In this document: piece by piece, positions 1 to 8,861 of the stretch
How positions within the stretch are numbered: the stretch's first letter is position 1
How the letters are laid out: each line of letters starts with the position of its first letter
Origin: Burkholderiaceae bacterium
GTDB lineage: Bacteria; Pseudomonadota; Gammaproteobacteria; Burkholderiales; Burkholderiaceae_E
Direction: 5' to 3'
Assembly: GCA_023954015.1 (NCBI GenBank)
Contig: JAMLIS010000018.1
Span: 1-57,160, forward strand
DNA: 57,160 bases
Position numbers and translations under genes: made by a program
The notes under the pieces: model-generated
Databases searched by the model: none
Told to the model about the DNA's origin: nothing
The model's input: only the letters and a program-made list of their open reading frames with translations

Positions 1-447
1 CGGCGCATCGTTGCGGTCACGCCCTATTTCGTTCCGGAGGATGCGCTGCTCGCGGCATGGTGCGTCGCCTGTCGCCGGGGCGTGCGCATCGATCTCGTCG
101 TGCCGTCGCGATCGAACCACCGCATGGCCGACCTGGCGCGCGGTCGCGCGCTGCGCGCGCTGGCGGCGGCCGGAGGCCGCGTCCACCTGCACCCGGCGAT
201 GATCCACGCCAAGGTCGTGATCGTCGACGACGAGATCGCGCTGTGCGGTTCGGCCAATCTCGATTCGCGCAGCCTGCTGCTGAACTTCGAACTGATGACC
301 GCGTTCTACGGCCGCGCGGAGATCGACTGGCTGCTCCGGTGGGTCGAACTGCAGCTCCGGCGCTCGCGCGATTACCGCCCGCAGTCGCCGTCGTGGGGAC
401 GCGACGTGCTCGAAGGATTCGTGCGGGCAGTGGGGTTCCAGCTTTGA
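1..447 (+). CDS. Cardiolipin synthase / phospholipase D-like protein, C-terminal part
   Basis: The reading frame is open from the first base, so only the C-terminal 148 residues are present. They contain the second HKD catalytic motif of the phospholipase D superfamily (HAKVVIVDD followed by GSANLD). An RSLLLNFE stretch follows, typical of ClsB/YbhO-type cardiolipin synthases that join phosphatidyl groups at the inner membrane. The end is normal, with no sign of truncation. It runs towards the minus-strand operon that starts 20 bases further on. The family call is firm. The exact subtype (ClsA, ClsB or ClsC) cannot be decided without the N-terminus. Confidence 0.85.
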   Translation, partial: RRIVAVTPYFVPEDALLAAWCVACRRGVRIDLVVPSRSNHRMADLARGRALRALAAAGGRVHLHPAMIHAKVVIVDDEIALCGSANLDSRSLLLNFELMTAFYGRAEIDWLLRWVELQLRRSRDYRPQSPSWGRDVLEGFVRAVGFQL

Positions 448-466
448 TATGAGAAGGGCGTACTAG

Positions 467-913
467 CTAGAGCACCGCGATCGCCACCACGATCCAGCCG
501 AGCGCGAGATTCAGGACGACCAGCCGCCGGATGCCGTCGAGCGCGACGCCGGCGGCGGGCAGGTCGCCGGCTTCGAGCGCCTCGCGCATGCGCGGGTGGC
601 GGCGCAGGACGATGACCGCGAAGACGATCGTCATCACGAATGCGATCGCGGCCATCGCGTTCCAGTTCCACGGCGGGCGTGCACCGGCCGACGAGGCTTC
701 GACGAACATCGCGATGCCGCTCACCCAGAGCAGCGCGATCGACCAGCCGACGATCACGAAGAAGCGCCCGAGCGCCGACGACATCAGCGGCAGGCGCTGG
801 GGCGCCTGAAGCGTCGCGATCGCCGCCGGGCGCAGGCAGAAGTGCGCAAAGCTCATTCCGCCGATCCAGACGATGACCGACGCCAGGTGCAGGAACAGCC
901 AGGTCTGGTGCAT
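467..913 (-). CDS. CopD-like integral membrane protein
   Basis: A 148-residue protein with about four hydrophobic segments (near residues 5-25, 50-70, 85-103 and 128-148). The N-terminus, with HLASVIVWIGG and a following H-x-C, resembles the CopD/DUF2269-type membrane family, where early histidines may bind haem or copper. Its role is unknown. It is the last gene of the minus-strand operon that begins near 6213, only 21 bases after the preceding small gene. The membrane topology is clear from the sequence. The copper-resistance association is family knowledge only. Confidence 0.7.
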   Translation of the reverse strand: MHQTWLFLHLASVIVWIGGMSFAHFCLRPAAIATLQAPQRLPLMSSALGRFFVIVGWSIALLWVSGIAMFVEASSAGARPPWNWNAMAAIAFVMTIVFAVIVLRRHPRMREALEAGDLPAAGVALDGIRRLVVLNLALGWIVVAIAVL

Positions 914-934
914 GGCGCAATGGTTCTCACGTTC

Positions 935-1369
935 TCAGTGCTGGATCGGGGCGCCGACGACTGCGCGCCAGCTGCGATGCCGTTCGAAATACGCCGGCTG
1001 CAGATGCCGTCGCCAGGCGTGCGCATCGGAGAAGACGCGCTGCAGCGCGCGTTCGATGCCGCCGTGCGAATCGCTTCGGGTGCCGTCTGCGCGATCGTCC
1101 GGTTCGACGCGCACGCGATCGCCGGTGCGCGGGCAGGAAAACAAGGCGCCGCCCGCCGGTGCGTTCGCGGCGTCGTCGCCGCCGTCCGGCATCGGCTGCA
1201 CGAGCGCAATGCCCCCGAGCGCCTCGGCATAGGCGTGCAGGCGCTGCACGATGTACGCCGCCTCGTCCCAATCGGCATCGAGCACCGGCGGCCGTTCGCC
1301 GGCAAACAGCGCCCGGATGGCCCGGGTATCGACGGCGACGCGAACGACGCGGCCCATGCCGGCAGCCAC
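935..1369 (-). CDS. Conserved hypothetical protein (144 aa)
   Basis: Not recognised. It is a soluble, charged protein with no signal peptide or membrane segment. The frame can start at GTG 1369 (MAAGMGRVV) or at the ATG four codons later. Neither has a strong ribosome-binding site, but the gene lies 13 bases after the MaoC stop, so translation is probably coupled. It contains a WRRHLQPAYFERHRSW segment near the C-terminus. Belonging to the operon suggests a role in the same catabolic route, but this is inference. Confidence 0.5.
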   Translation of the reverse strand: MAAGMGRVVRVAVDTRAIRALFAGERPPVLDADWDEAAYIVQRLHAYAEALGGIALVQPMPDGGDDAANAPAGGALFSCPRTGDRVRVEPDDRADGTRSDSHGGIERALQRVFSDAHAWRRHLQPAYFERHRSWRAVVGAPIQH

Positions 1370-1382
1370 GGCGGCGGCACGC

Positions 1383-2048
1383 TCAGGCGGGACGCGCCGG
1401 TGCCGGACGCCGCAGGATCATGTTCGTCGCGAGCATCGTCATCACCGTCTCGCCGTGCTGGTTGAACACTTCGACCCACGACTTCACGACGCCGCGGTCG
1501 GGCTTCGATGTCGAAGCGCGCGCCTCGCGCACGGTGACGCGCACCGACAGCGTGTCGCCGCCGCGCACCGGAGCCGGCCAGCGCAGCTCCTCCATGCCCG
1601 GCGAGGCGACGCTCGACGGATACGACAGGTACTGCACGGCGTAGAGCCGCATCATCAGCGAGGCCGTATGCCAGCCGCTGGCGATCACCCCGCCGAAGGG
1701 GCTGCGCGCGGCGAGCTCGGGATCGGTGTGCATCGGCTGTCCGTCGAAGCGGCGCGCGAAGTCGATGATCTCGTTCTCGGTGACGCTCACCGTGCCCAGT
1801 TCGTGCACCGAGCCGGGGGTGTAATCCTCGAACCAGCGCTGCGTCATCTGTGCCTCCTTCGTCTCGTCGTTCGGGCGAATGCCTTTCGCCGCGTGGAAGG
1901 CGGCCAGCGTTCGCTGGTACTCGGCGATGTCTTCGGCCGGCACCGGCTCGCCGCATTCATAGCATGCTCCGGTCATCCGGTCGAACCAGCGGCAGCCGCA
2001 ATGGTTGCAGGCGAGTTCGGGCGCTCCTGCAGGGTTCTCGAAGATCAT
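1383..2048 (-). CDS. Zinc-ribbon/MaoC-domain acyl-CoA hydratase-like protein
   Basis: A 221-residue protein. Residues 1-67 hold a small zinc ribbon (C-x2-C-x11-C-x2-C between residues 14 and 32). From residue 68 there is a complete MaoC/hot-dog-fold domain (RWFEDYTPGSVHELG, then DFARRFDGQPMHTDPE and FGGVIASGWHT), the fold of R-specific enoyl-CoA hydratases. The start at 2048 is chosen because GGAGGA lies 7 bases upstream. A second strong site, AAGGAGG, lies inside the frame directly before an internal ATG at 1847, so a shorter MaoC-only product (1383-1847) may also be made. It is the fourth gene of the AMP-ligase operon and is likely a hydratase acting on CoA-bound intermediates. Confidence 0.75.
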   Translation of the reverse strand: MIFENPAGAPELACNHCGCRWFDRMTGACYECGEPVPAEDIAEYQRTLAAFHAAKGIRPNDETKEAQMTQRWFEDYTPGSVHELGTVSVTENEIIDFARRFDGQPMHTDPELAARSPFGGVIASGWHTASLMMRLYAVQYLSYPSSVASPGMEELRWPAPVRGGDTLSVRVTVREARASTSKPDRGVVKSWVEVFNQHGETVMTMLATNMILRRPAPARPA

Positions 2049-2118
2049 CGGTTTCCTCCGCGCTTCCGATCGATCGGCGGCGCGCTGCGCTTCGGGCATG
2101 CGTCGCATGCGGCGGCCC

Positions 2119-2559
2119 TCATCGGCACGCTCCAAGGAAGGCCAGTCCGAGCGCCTCGACGAAGTCCTCGTATCCGTCGTCGAGCAGTTGCCGCTTCGGT
2201 GCGATCACGTACAGCAGCATCGCCCCCGAACGCAGTTGCAGCTTCAGCGCGCCGAGCGCGTTGTCGGACAGCCGTTCGTGCACGGCCTCGAACGCGCCCG
2301 GCTCGGCGACGAAAAGCAGCGCGACCGGGCAGTTCGCGAAGCCGGCGAAGGCACGACGCTCGACGAGCGTGGCGTTGCCGCTGCGCCGCCAGACCAGCAT
2401 CTCGCCGCTTCCCGCATCGGCGCTCTCGCGCGCGACGAAGCCGACCGACGCGCCGTCGATCATCGGTTCGAACAGATGGCGTTCGCGAATCAGCAGTGCG
2501 TGCCAGCCGGCGGCGTCGGTCCAGGCGTCCATGCTCCCGGTGGCGATCGGCGGTGTCAT
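2119..2559 (-). CDS. Hypothetical protein (146 aa)
   Basis: Not recognised. It is a soluble 146-residue protein with no signal peptide. It lies between the OYE-family oxidoreductase (35 bases upstream) and the zinc-ribbon/MaoC gene (70 bases downstream) on the same strand. It has an LFEPMIDGASVGFVARESADAG stretch and a predicted mixed alpha/beta character. Context suggests an accessory role in acyl-CoA turnover, but no function can be assigned from the sequence. Confidence 0.55.
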   Translation of the reverse strand: MTPPIATGSMDAWTDAAGWHALLIRERHLFEPMIDGASVGFVARESADAGSGEMLVWRRSGNATLVERRAFAGFANCPVALLFVAEPGAFEAVHERLSDNALGALKLQLRSGAMLLYVIAPKRQLLDDGYEDFVEALGLAFLGACR

Positions 2560-2593
2560 GGCGTCGCGACGGATCGTTACGGGCGCGCGGTCG

Positions 2594-4561
2594 TCAGATC
2601 CGCGCGCCGAGCCGGAAGCCGTCGTGGATCGCCTGCGTGAGCCCGCGCGGCACGAGCGAGTCGCCGCAGCCGTGCACTTCGTCGATCATCCACTCGAGTT
2701 CGTGGAAGAGCTCCTGGTTCGGCCGGCGTTCCACGGCCGAGATCACCGTGTCGGCAGCCAGGAACTCGTCCTCGCCCTGGGCGTTGCGGATCTTCACGCC
2801 GCCGTCGCCGATCGCGAGCACTTTCGCGCCGGTGCGCGTGGGGATGCCCAGCTCCTCGATCCACGCGGTGTGGCGCCACTTGAACGAAGGCATCACGTCG
2901 CCGGCGATGCGCTTGTCGGCGTCGACCACGGTGACCTCGCGCCCGTGGTTCTTCTTCAACGACTCGGCCAGCGTAAGCCCGATCTTGCCCCCGCCCAGCA
3001 CGACGACGCGCGCGCCGGTCGGTACCTTGTCGGCGGCGACATCGAGCGCGTCCACCAGCAGCCCGGGCTGCGTGCACTCGGGCAGGAAGCGGGAGTCGAT
3101 GCGCGCGCCGGTGGCGATCACCGCCACGTCGTACTGGTGCAGCATCGAGCGCATCGCCTTGACGTCGATCGACGTGTTGCAGCGCACCTCGATGGCGAGC
3201 GCCTCGGCCATCTTGCGGTAGTAGGCGACCACGCTGGTGAGGTCGTCGCTGTTGGCCAGGTCGTTCTTCGCGTACCCGGCCAGCGCTCCGCCGATGCCGG
3301 GGCCGCGCTCGAAGACGACGACGTCGTGGCCGCGCCGCTTGGCGGTGATCGCGCACTCCATGCCCGAGGGCCCGGCGCCGATCACCATGATCTTCTTGGC
3401 CATCGGCGCCGGCGTGATCTGGTAGGCCGGATCGTATTCGTGACCGAGTTGCGGATTGCGCGTGCAGGTGTAGGGCAGGTCGCGAAACAGCCGCGACAGG
3501 CAGTTCAGCGAGCCGATGCAGCGCTTGACCTCGCCCATCCGGCCGGCCGCCGCCTTGTGCACCAGATCCGGGTCGGCCAGCATCGGGCGGCACACCTCCC
3601 AGAAGTCGAACTCGCCGTCCTCGATGCATTGCGAGGCCATGTGCGGATCGGGCAGCCGGTTGCCGAAGGCGATCGGCGTGTCCGGCAGCATCTTCTTGGC
3701 GCGCGCGGCCAGGCGCCGCCAGTAGCCCGGGGGCACGTCGCGGCCGATCGACGACTCGGGCGCTTCCTGCCAGCCGACGGTGACGCTGATCATGTCCACG
3801 CCGTGCTCGGCGGCAAGCGCCATCAGCTCGAAGCATTCGTCCTCGGTGTTGCCGCCCCAGCGATCCATCAGCTCGTTGCCGTTCAGCCGGATCACCAGCG
3901 GCGCGTCGCCCTGCGCCTGCTTCATCGCGTCGATCAGCTCGCACATGAAGCGGCCGCGATTCGCCAGTGACCCGCCGTATTCGTCGGTGCGCCGGTTGGT
4001 GAACTTCGAGTTGAAGGTCGCCAGCAGGTAACCCATGAAGCTGGTGACCTCGGTGGCGTCGAAGCCGGCCTTCAGCGCGCGCTTGGCGGCGTCGGCGTGC
4101 TGCTGCACGGTGGCCCGGATCTGCTCCTTGGTGATCTCGCGCGGCGGGCGAAAGTGCGGCAGCGTCTGCGGCACGATCGACGGCTGCAGGCAGTAGCCCA
4201 GGTCGATGCCGCCGTAGCGCCCGGCGTGCAGCACCTGCTGCACGGCGATCGCCCCGGCGTCGTGGATGTAGCCGGCGATCTTCTCGAACTCCGGAATGCA
4301 CTTGTCGTCGTAGATCGCCACCTGGCGGAAGTAGCCCTTGCCCTCGCCCAGCGGATCCGGATACGCGCCCTGGTTGGTGATGATTCCGCAACCCGTCTGC
4401 GCGATCACCTGCGTGCGCGCGAGCTCGCGGATCGTGTGCGTGCCGTCGCGGTTGTTGTAGTTCGATACGCAGCACGAACCGTACTTGATGCGGTTCTTGC
4501 TGTGCAGCTTGCCCCAGCGGGCGGGCTCGAACAGGCGGGCAAGCGTTGCGGTCTGGGTCAT
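2594..4561 (-). CDS. OYE-family NADH:flavin oxidoreductase (2,4-dienoyl-CoA reductase-like)
   Basis: A 655-residue three-part flavoenzyme built like FadH: an FMN TIM barrel (residues 1-345), a short iron-sulfur linker, then an FAD/NAD(P) module starting with GAGPSG near residue 395. NRRTDEYGGSLANR at 189-202 is the standard OYE signature. Two departures are visible. The usual HGAHGYL barrel motif reads TSFMGYL. The cluster motif C-x2-C-x3-C-x11-C keeps C348, C354 and C366, but the second cysteine is Ser351 and the spacing is one residue shorter. It overlaps the upstream ligase by ATGA, so the two are translationally coupled. It probably reduces an unsaturated or dearomatised CoA ester; the substrate is inferred. 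Confidence 0.85.
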   Translation of the reverse strand: MTQTATLARLFEPARWGKLHSKNRIKYGSCCVSNYNNRDGTHTIRELARTQVIAQTGCGIITNQGAYPDPLGEGKGYFRQVAIYDDKCIPEFEKIAGYIHDAGAIAVQQVLHAGRYGGIDLGYCLQPSIVPQTLPHFRPPREITKEQIRATVQQHADAAKRALKAGFDATEVTSFMGYLLATFNSKFTNRRTDEYGGSLANRGRFMCELIDAMKQAQGDAPLVIRLNGNELMDRWGGNTEDECFELMALAAEHGVDMISVTVGWQEAPESSIGRDVPPGYWRRLAARAKKMLPDTPIAFGNRLPDPHMASQCIEDGEFDFWEVCRPMLADPDLVHKAAAGRMGEVKRCIGSLNCLSRLFRDLPYTCTRNPQLGHEYDPAYQITPAPMAKKIMVIGAGPSGMECAITAKRRGHDVVVFERGPGIGGALAGYAKNDLANSDDLTSVVAYYRKMAEALAIEVRCNTSIDVKAMRSMLHQYDVAVIATGARIDSRFLPECTQPGLLVDALDVAADKVPTGARVVVLGGGKIGLTLAESLKKNHGREVTVVDADKRIAGDVMPSFKWRHTAWIEELGIPTRTGAKVLAIGDGGVKIRNAQGEDEFLAADTVISAVERRPNQELFHELEWMIDEVHGCGDSLVPRGLTQAIHDGFRLGARI

Positions 4562-6213
4562 TGCGGATTTCCGGGTTGGGTCGATGTTCGCGCTTCGCCG
4601 GCGAGCGCTTCGGCGATTCGTTCACGCAGGTCGCGCCGCAGGATCTTTCCGGCGGGGCTGATCGGGAACTGCCCGAGCACCTCGAGGCGCTCGGGCAGCT
4701 TGAACCGGGCGATGCGCTGCCCGATCAGGAATGTCGTGAGCTGTGGAAGGTCCAGCGTGGCGCCGGGGCGCAGCACGACGAAGGCGCAGGCCTTCTCGCC
4801 GAACACCGCGTCCGGCATTCCGACGACGCAGCAGGCGAGCACGGCGGGGTGCATCAGCACCAGGTTCTCGACTTCGTCGCTGCTGATCTTCTCGCCGCCG
4901 CGATTGATCAAGTCCTTCTTGCGGCCTTCGGTGTACAGGTACCGGCCCTGCTTGCGGACGACGTCGCCCATCCGGTAGAAGCCGTCGGCGGTGAATGCGG
5001 CGGCGTTGATCTGCGGCGCATCGTAGTAGCCGAGGATCGTGTAGGGCCCGCGGGTGAGCAGCTCGCCCGCTTCGCCATCGGGCAGCTCGTTGCCGTCGGC
5101 GTCGACCACGCGCAATTCGTCGTGCTCGCAGATCGGTGCGCCCGAGCTCTCCAGGACCATTTCGTCGCAGGCGTCGAGCGGCACCATGTTGATGAGCCCC
5201 TCGGCGGTGCCGTAGATCTCCTGCGGAAAGCAGTGCCATTGTTCGCGAACGCGTCGGCGCAGCTCGGGTGCGAGCCGCGCGCCGCCGTTCTGGACGATGC
5301 GCAGCGACGACAGATCGTGGCGCCGCGGCACCTCCGAGTTCAGCCACTGCGTCACCAGCGGCACCGCCGCTGCGACGATCGTTGCCCGATGTCGTTCCAC
5401 GAGCGGGAACACGGTTTCCGCATCGTGCCCCGTCGACAGCACGACTTTCGCTCCGGCGGCGAAGCACGCGAGGATGCCGGGACTGGCGAGGTTGTAGTTG
5501 TGGCCGAGCGGCAGCACGGCGAGCAGCGTGCTCGATTCGTCGATCTGCGCGACGCGCCCCGATGCCTTCGCGTTGAGCACGTAGTCGTTGTGCGTTCGCG
5601 GAATCAGCTTGGGCAGCGCGGTGGTGCCGCCCGAGAGCAGCATCAGCGCGACCTCCGAAGGATCGAGCTCGGGCAGCGCGACCTCGGCCGGGGCGTCGTC
5701 CCGCAGCGAGCCGAGCGACACCTGGCTGTCGAGCGCCTGCCCGGCGACGAAGACGTGCGCGAGCGTTTCGCACTCGCCGCGCAATTCTTCCGCGAGCGGG
5801 CGGTAGTCGAACCCGCGCACGACGTCCGGCACGAACAGCGCACGTGCCTTCGCATGGCGCACGAAATGCGAAAGCTCGGTATGCCGGTGAGCGGGCAGCG
5901 CGAGCACCGGAATCACGCCTGCGCGAACGAGGCCGAAGAAGGCGAAGACGAACTCGGGAACGTTGTGGATCTGCACGACGGCGCGATCGAGCGGTCGCAG
6001 CCCGAGCGCGACGAAATGGCGCGCAAGCGCTTCGCTGCGCGCCACGAGTTCCTGGTACGCGATGGTGCGGTCGGCGTACGCGATCGCGGTGCCGGCGGGG
6101 AAACGCTCGGCGCTTCGCCGAAGCATCTCCCACAGCGTGATGTCTTCCCAGTAGCCGAGCGCACGCCATCGAGCGGCGAGCGGCTGCGGCCACGGCGTGC
6201 AACCGGCCAGCAT
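4558..6213 (-). CDS. Aryl-acid AMP ligase (EntE/DhbE/SdgA-like)
   Basis: A 551-residue member of the adenylate-forming superfamily. The phosphate loop SGGTTALPK is at 194-202, YGTAEGL lies in the middle, and the catalytic lysine lies in PAGKILRRD near the C-terminus. The opening PWPQPLAARWRALGYWE and the HNYNLASPG stretch (H238, N239) match 2,3-dihydroxybenzoate and salicylate AMP ligases, where that Asn contacts the ortho-hydroxyl group. It therefore probably activates an ortho-substituted benzoate. It is the first gene of the operon and overlaps the OYE gene by four bases. No carrier-protein or siderophore gene is nearby, so a catabolic role like that of SdgA is more likely than siderophore synthesis. 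Confidence 0.85.
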   Translation of the reverse strand: MLAGCTPWPQPLAARWRALGYWEDITLWEMLRRSAERFPAGTAIAYADRTIAYQELVARSEALARHFVALGLRPLDRAVVQIHNVPEFVFAFFGLVRAGVIPVLALPAHRHTELSHFVRHAKARALFVPDVVRGFDYRPLAEELRGECETLAHVFVAGQALDSQVSLGSLRDDAPAEVALPELDPSEVALMLLSGGTTALPKLIPRTHNDYVLNAKASGRVAQIDESSTLLAVLPLGHNYNLASPGILACFAAGAKVVLSTGHDAETVFPLVERHRATIVAAAVPLVTQWLNSEVPRRHDLSSLRIVQNGGARLAPELRRRVREQWHCFPQEIYGTAEGLINMVPLDACDEMVLESSGAPICEHDELRVVDADGNELPDGEAGELLTRGPYTILGYYDAPQINAAAFTADGFYRMGDVVRKQGRYLYTEGRKKDLINRGGEKISSDEVENLVLMHPAVLACCVVGMPDAVFGEKACAFVVLRPGATLDLPQLTTFLIGQRIARFKLPERLEVLGQFPISPAGKILRRDLRERIAEALAGEARTSTQPGNPQ

Positions 6214-6379
6214 CTGAGCCCCGTGCGGAATCTGCCAAAGGGGCGCCCGCGGGGCGGATGCGCAGCGGGCCCGGGGCGTCCGGTCGATGGTACACGGCGC
6301 GTCGACGGGCGCAAGAGCCGGCTGGGCGCCGACTTGCGCTGCATCAAGCGACTTCGATTCGAAGAAAGGCCTGGGCCTG

Positions 6380-7519
6380 TCACGGGCCCCGGCGCAACCG
6401 GCGCACGCGTTCGATCACGCAGTGCGCGGCCTGCTCGATCTCGTCGAGCGTGTTGCCGCGCCCGATGCCGAAGCGCAGAACCGCGGCGATGCCGGCCTGC
6501 GTCGCGCCGATCGCCTCGAGCACGTGCGAGGGTTTCGCCTGCAAGGACGAACAGGCGGCGCCGGCCGACAGCGCGAGCCCGGGTAGTCCGAGCAGCAGCG
6601 CGTCGGCGTCGACGCCGTCGATCGTCACGCTCAGGTTCGCCGCGATCCGGTCGCGCATCGGGCCGTTCACCGCGACGCCGTCGAGCGCTTCGAGCAGTCG
6701 CTGCTGCAGCCGGTCGCGCAGTGCCGCGATCCGGTCGCCGTCCTCGTGCATCGATTGCAGCGCGAGCTCGCAGGCGGTGCCGAGTCCGACGATGCCGGGC
6801 ACGTTCAGCGTTCCGGGACGAAGGCCGCGCTCCTGGCCGCCGCCCTCGACCAGCGCGTCGATCTGCACGCGGCGGCGGACGTAGAGCGCGCCGACGCCCT
6901 TCGGGCCGTGCAGCTTGTGCGCCGACAGCGACAGCAGGTCGATCGACATCGCCTCGACGTCGATCGGCACGCGTCCGAGCGCCTGCGTCGCGTCGACGTG
7001 GAAGAGGGCGCCCGAGCGTCGCACCGCTGCGCCGATCCGTGCGATCGGCTCGATCGTGCCGATCTCGTTGTTCGCCGCCATGACCGACACGACGACGGTG
7101 TCGGGGCGCAGCGCTCTCTGCACTTCCTCCGGGTCGACGAAACCGTATCGATCGACCGGAAGCGTCGTCAGTCGCCAGCCCTCGCGTTCGAGGCGACGCA
7201 TCGCGTCGAGCACCGAACGGTGCTCGATCGCGCTGGTGACGAGGTGAGCGCCGGGGGCGCGCCGGGCCGCGCCCTGCAGCGCGATCGCGTTCGATTCGGT
7301 GGCGCCGGAGGTGAAGTAGATCTCGGAGTAGCGCGCGCCGAGCGCCCGGGCGAGCTGCTCGCGCGCCTGCTCGACGGCCGCCGACGCGTTGCGTCCGAAC
7401 GCGTGCGTGCGGTTCGATGCGTTGCCGTACTCGCTGCTGAACCAGGGCAGCATTGCGTCGAGCACGCGCGCGTCGACCGGCGTCGTGGAGTGGTGATCGA
7501 GATAGATGGGAGAGGCCAT
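6380..7519 (-). CDS. Cysteine desulfurase (class V aminotransferase, NifS/IscS type)
   Basis: A 379-residue PLP enzyme that removes sulfur from cysteine for Fe-S cluster or thio-cofactor assembly. It has the N-terminal IYLDHHSTTPV, the TSGATESNAIAL phosphate loop, Lys202 in SAHKLHGPKG (the PLP Schiff-base lysine) and the persulfide cysteine Cys323 in SAGAACSS. The frame is open far upstream, but family similarity begins exactly at MASPIYLD, which fixes the start. No iscR, iscU or other isc/suf gene is adjacent, so this is a stand-alone copy. It lies between the ligase operon and the divergent monooxygenase. Confidence 0.9.
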   Translation of the reverse strand: MASPIYLDHHSTTPVDARVLDAMLPWFSSEYGNASNRTHAFGRNASAAVEQAREQLARALGARYSEIYFTSGATESNAIALQGAARRAPGAHLVTSAIEHRSVLDAMRRLEREGWRLTTLPVDRYGFVDPEEVQRALRPDTVVVSVMAANNEIGTIEPIARIGAAVRRSGALFHVDATQALGRVPIDVEAMSIDLLSLSAHKLHGPKGVGALYVRRRVQIDALVEGGGQERGLRPGTLNVPGIVGLGTACELALQSMHEDGDRIAALRDRLQQRLLEALDGVAVNGPMRDRIAANLSVTIDGVDADALLLGLPGLALSAGAACSSLQAKPSHVLEAIGATQAGIAAVLRFGIGRGNTLDEIEQAAHCVIERVRRLRRGP

Positions 7520-7660
7520 GAGGGCAGCACGGGCTTCGGAACGAAGGCCATGCGCGAGATACGGACTTCGGAACGCCGCATTCTGGCCAGTGCACCGTGC
7601 AGCCGCGAGAATAGCTCGCTCGCTCGCGCCCGCCTTGATGCCGGTCATGGAGTCCTGGTC

Positions 7661-8797
7661 ATGAAAGTGCTTATCGTCGGAGCCGGCCCCGCCGGGTCGT
7701 ATCTTGCCTATCTGCTGGCGCGTCGCGACCCCGGCATCGAGCTGCGGCTCGTCGAGCAGAATCCGGCCGATTCCACCTTCGGGTTCGGCGTCGTGTTCTC
7801 CGACCGGGCACTCGGATTCCTGCGCGAGGACGACGAGGCCACCCACGAGCTGATCGCGCCGCGCATGCAGCGCTGGCGCGACCTGTCGATCCAGCACCGC
7901 GGCGAGCGCGTGGTGATCGACGGAATCGGTTTCGCGGCGATCGGCCGGCTCGAGCTGCTGCGGCTGCTGCACCGGCGCCTGCACGCCGTGCATGTGCAAC
8001 CCGAGTACCGGCGCGTCGTCGACGACGTGCGCGAGCTGGACGGATACGATCTCGTCGTCGGCGCCGACGGGGTGAATTCCTTCGTTCGTAGCGCAGCAGA
8101 AGCGGAGTTCGGCACCGCGATCGAGCATCTGCGCAACCGTTTCGCGTGGTACGGAACCACCAGGCGCTTCGACACGCTGAGCCAGACTTTCGTCTCGAAC
8201 GAGGCGGGCAGCTTCAATGCGCACCACTATCGCTACGCGCCGCAGATGAGCACCTTCATCGTCGAATGCGACCCGCGTACCTGGCAGCGCGCGGGCTTCT
8301 CCGACATGGGCGAGGCCGAGACCAGGGCCTATTGCGAAAGCGTCTTCGCGGAAGCGCTCGACGGCCACCCGCTGGTCGCCAACAAGTCGGTGTGGCGACG
8401 GTTCCCCAAGCTGTGGAACGAGCGCTGGCACGTGGGCAACCGCGTGCTGATCGGCGATGCGCAGCGCACGGCGCACTTCTCGATCGGCTCGGGAACGCGG
8501 CTGGCCTTCGAGGACGCCATCGCGCTCGACCGCAGCCTGGCCGAGCATGCCGATTCGCTGCCCGATGCGCTCGCCGCCTTCGAGGCGCATCGCAAGCCGA
8601 TCGTTCGCAAGCTCGTCGATGCCGCGAACGCCAGCGCCGACTGGTACGAGCGCTTCGGCGAGCACATGCGCCACGATCCGTGGGATCTCGCCTGGCACTA
8701 CGTCCAGCGCAGCGGTCGCGTCGACCTCGACCGGTTGCGGCGTGTGTCGCCGCTGTTCGTGCACGGCTACGAGCAGCACGCGAAGGGCACGGCCTGA
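7661..8797 (+). CDS. FAD-dependent monooxygenase, salicylyl-CoA/2-aminobenzoyl-CoA hydroxylase-like
   Basis: A 378-residue group-A flavin hydroxylase. It has the dinucleotide motif GAGPAG at 7-12, the ADG segment GADGVNS at 134-140, and the second FAD motif GDAQRT followed by AHFSIGSGTRLAFEDA near 265-286. This AHFSIGSGT signature and the FGFGVVFSD segment match the N-terminal half of bifunctional salicylyl-CoA 5-hydroxylase and 2-aminobenzoyl-CoA monooxygenase/reductase. The reductase half is absent here. An OYE-type reductase and an aryl-acid AMP ligase are encoded 3 kb away on the other strand, which may restore the same chemistry. Catalysis is inferred from family; the exact ring substrate is unknown. 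Confidence 0.82.
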   Translation: MKVLIVGAGPAGSYLAYLLARRDPGIELRLVEQNPADSTFGFGVVFSDRALGFLREDDEATHELIAPRMQRWRDLSIQHRGERVVIDGIGFAAIGRLELLRLLHRRLHAVHVQPEYRRVVDDVRELDGYDLVVGADGVNSFVRSAAEAEFGTAIEHLRNRFAWYGTTRRFDTLSQTFVSNEAGSFNAHHYRYAPQMSTFIVECDPRTWQRAGFSDMGEAETRAYCESVFAEALDGHPLVANKSVWRRFPKLWNERWHVGNRVLIGDAQRTAHFSIGSGTRLAFEDAIALDRSLAEHADSLPDALAAFEAHRKPIVRKLVDAANASADWYERFGEHMRHDPWDLAWHYVQRSGRVDLDRLRRVSPLFVHGYEQHAKGTA

Positions 8798-8861
8798 GCC
8801 TCGCCGGCGCCGGGCGGCGCGCGTCAGCGCGGAGCCGCGTCGTACCCGCGCCGATCCCCGG

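Noticed and set aside
7520..8779. N-terminal extension of the cysteine desulfurase frame
   Set aside because: It is antisense to the monooxygenase; enzyme similarity starts only at MASPIYLD.
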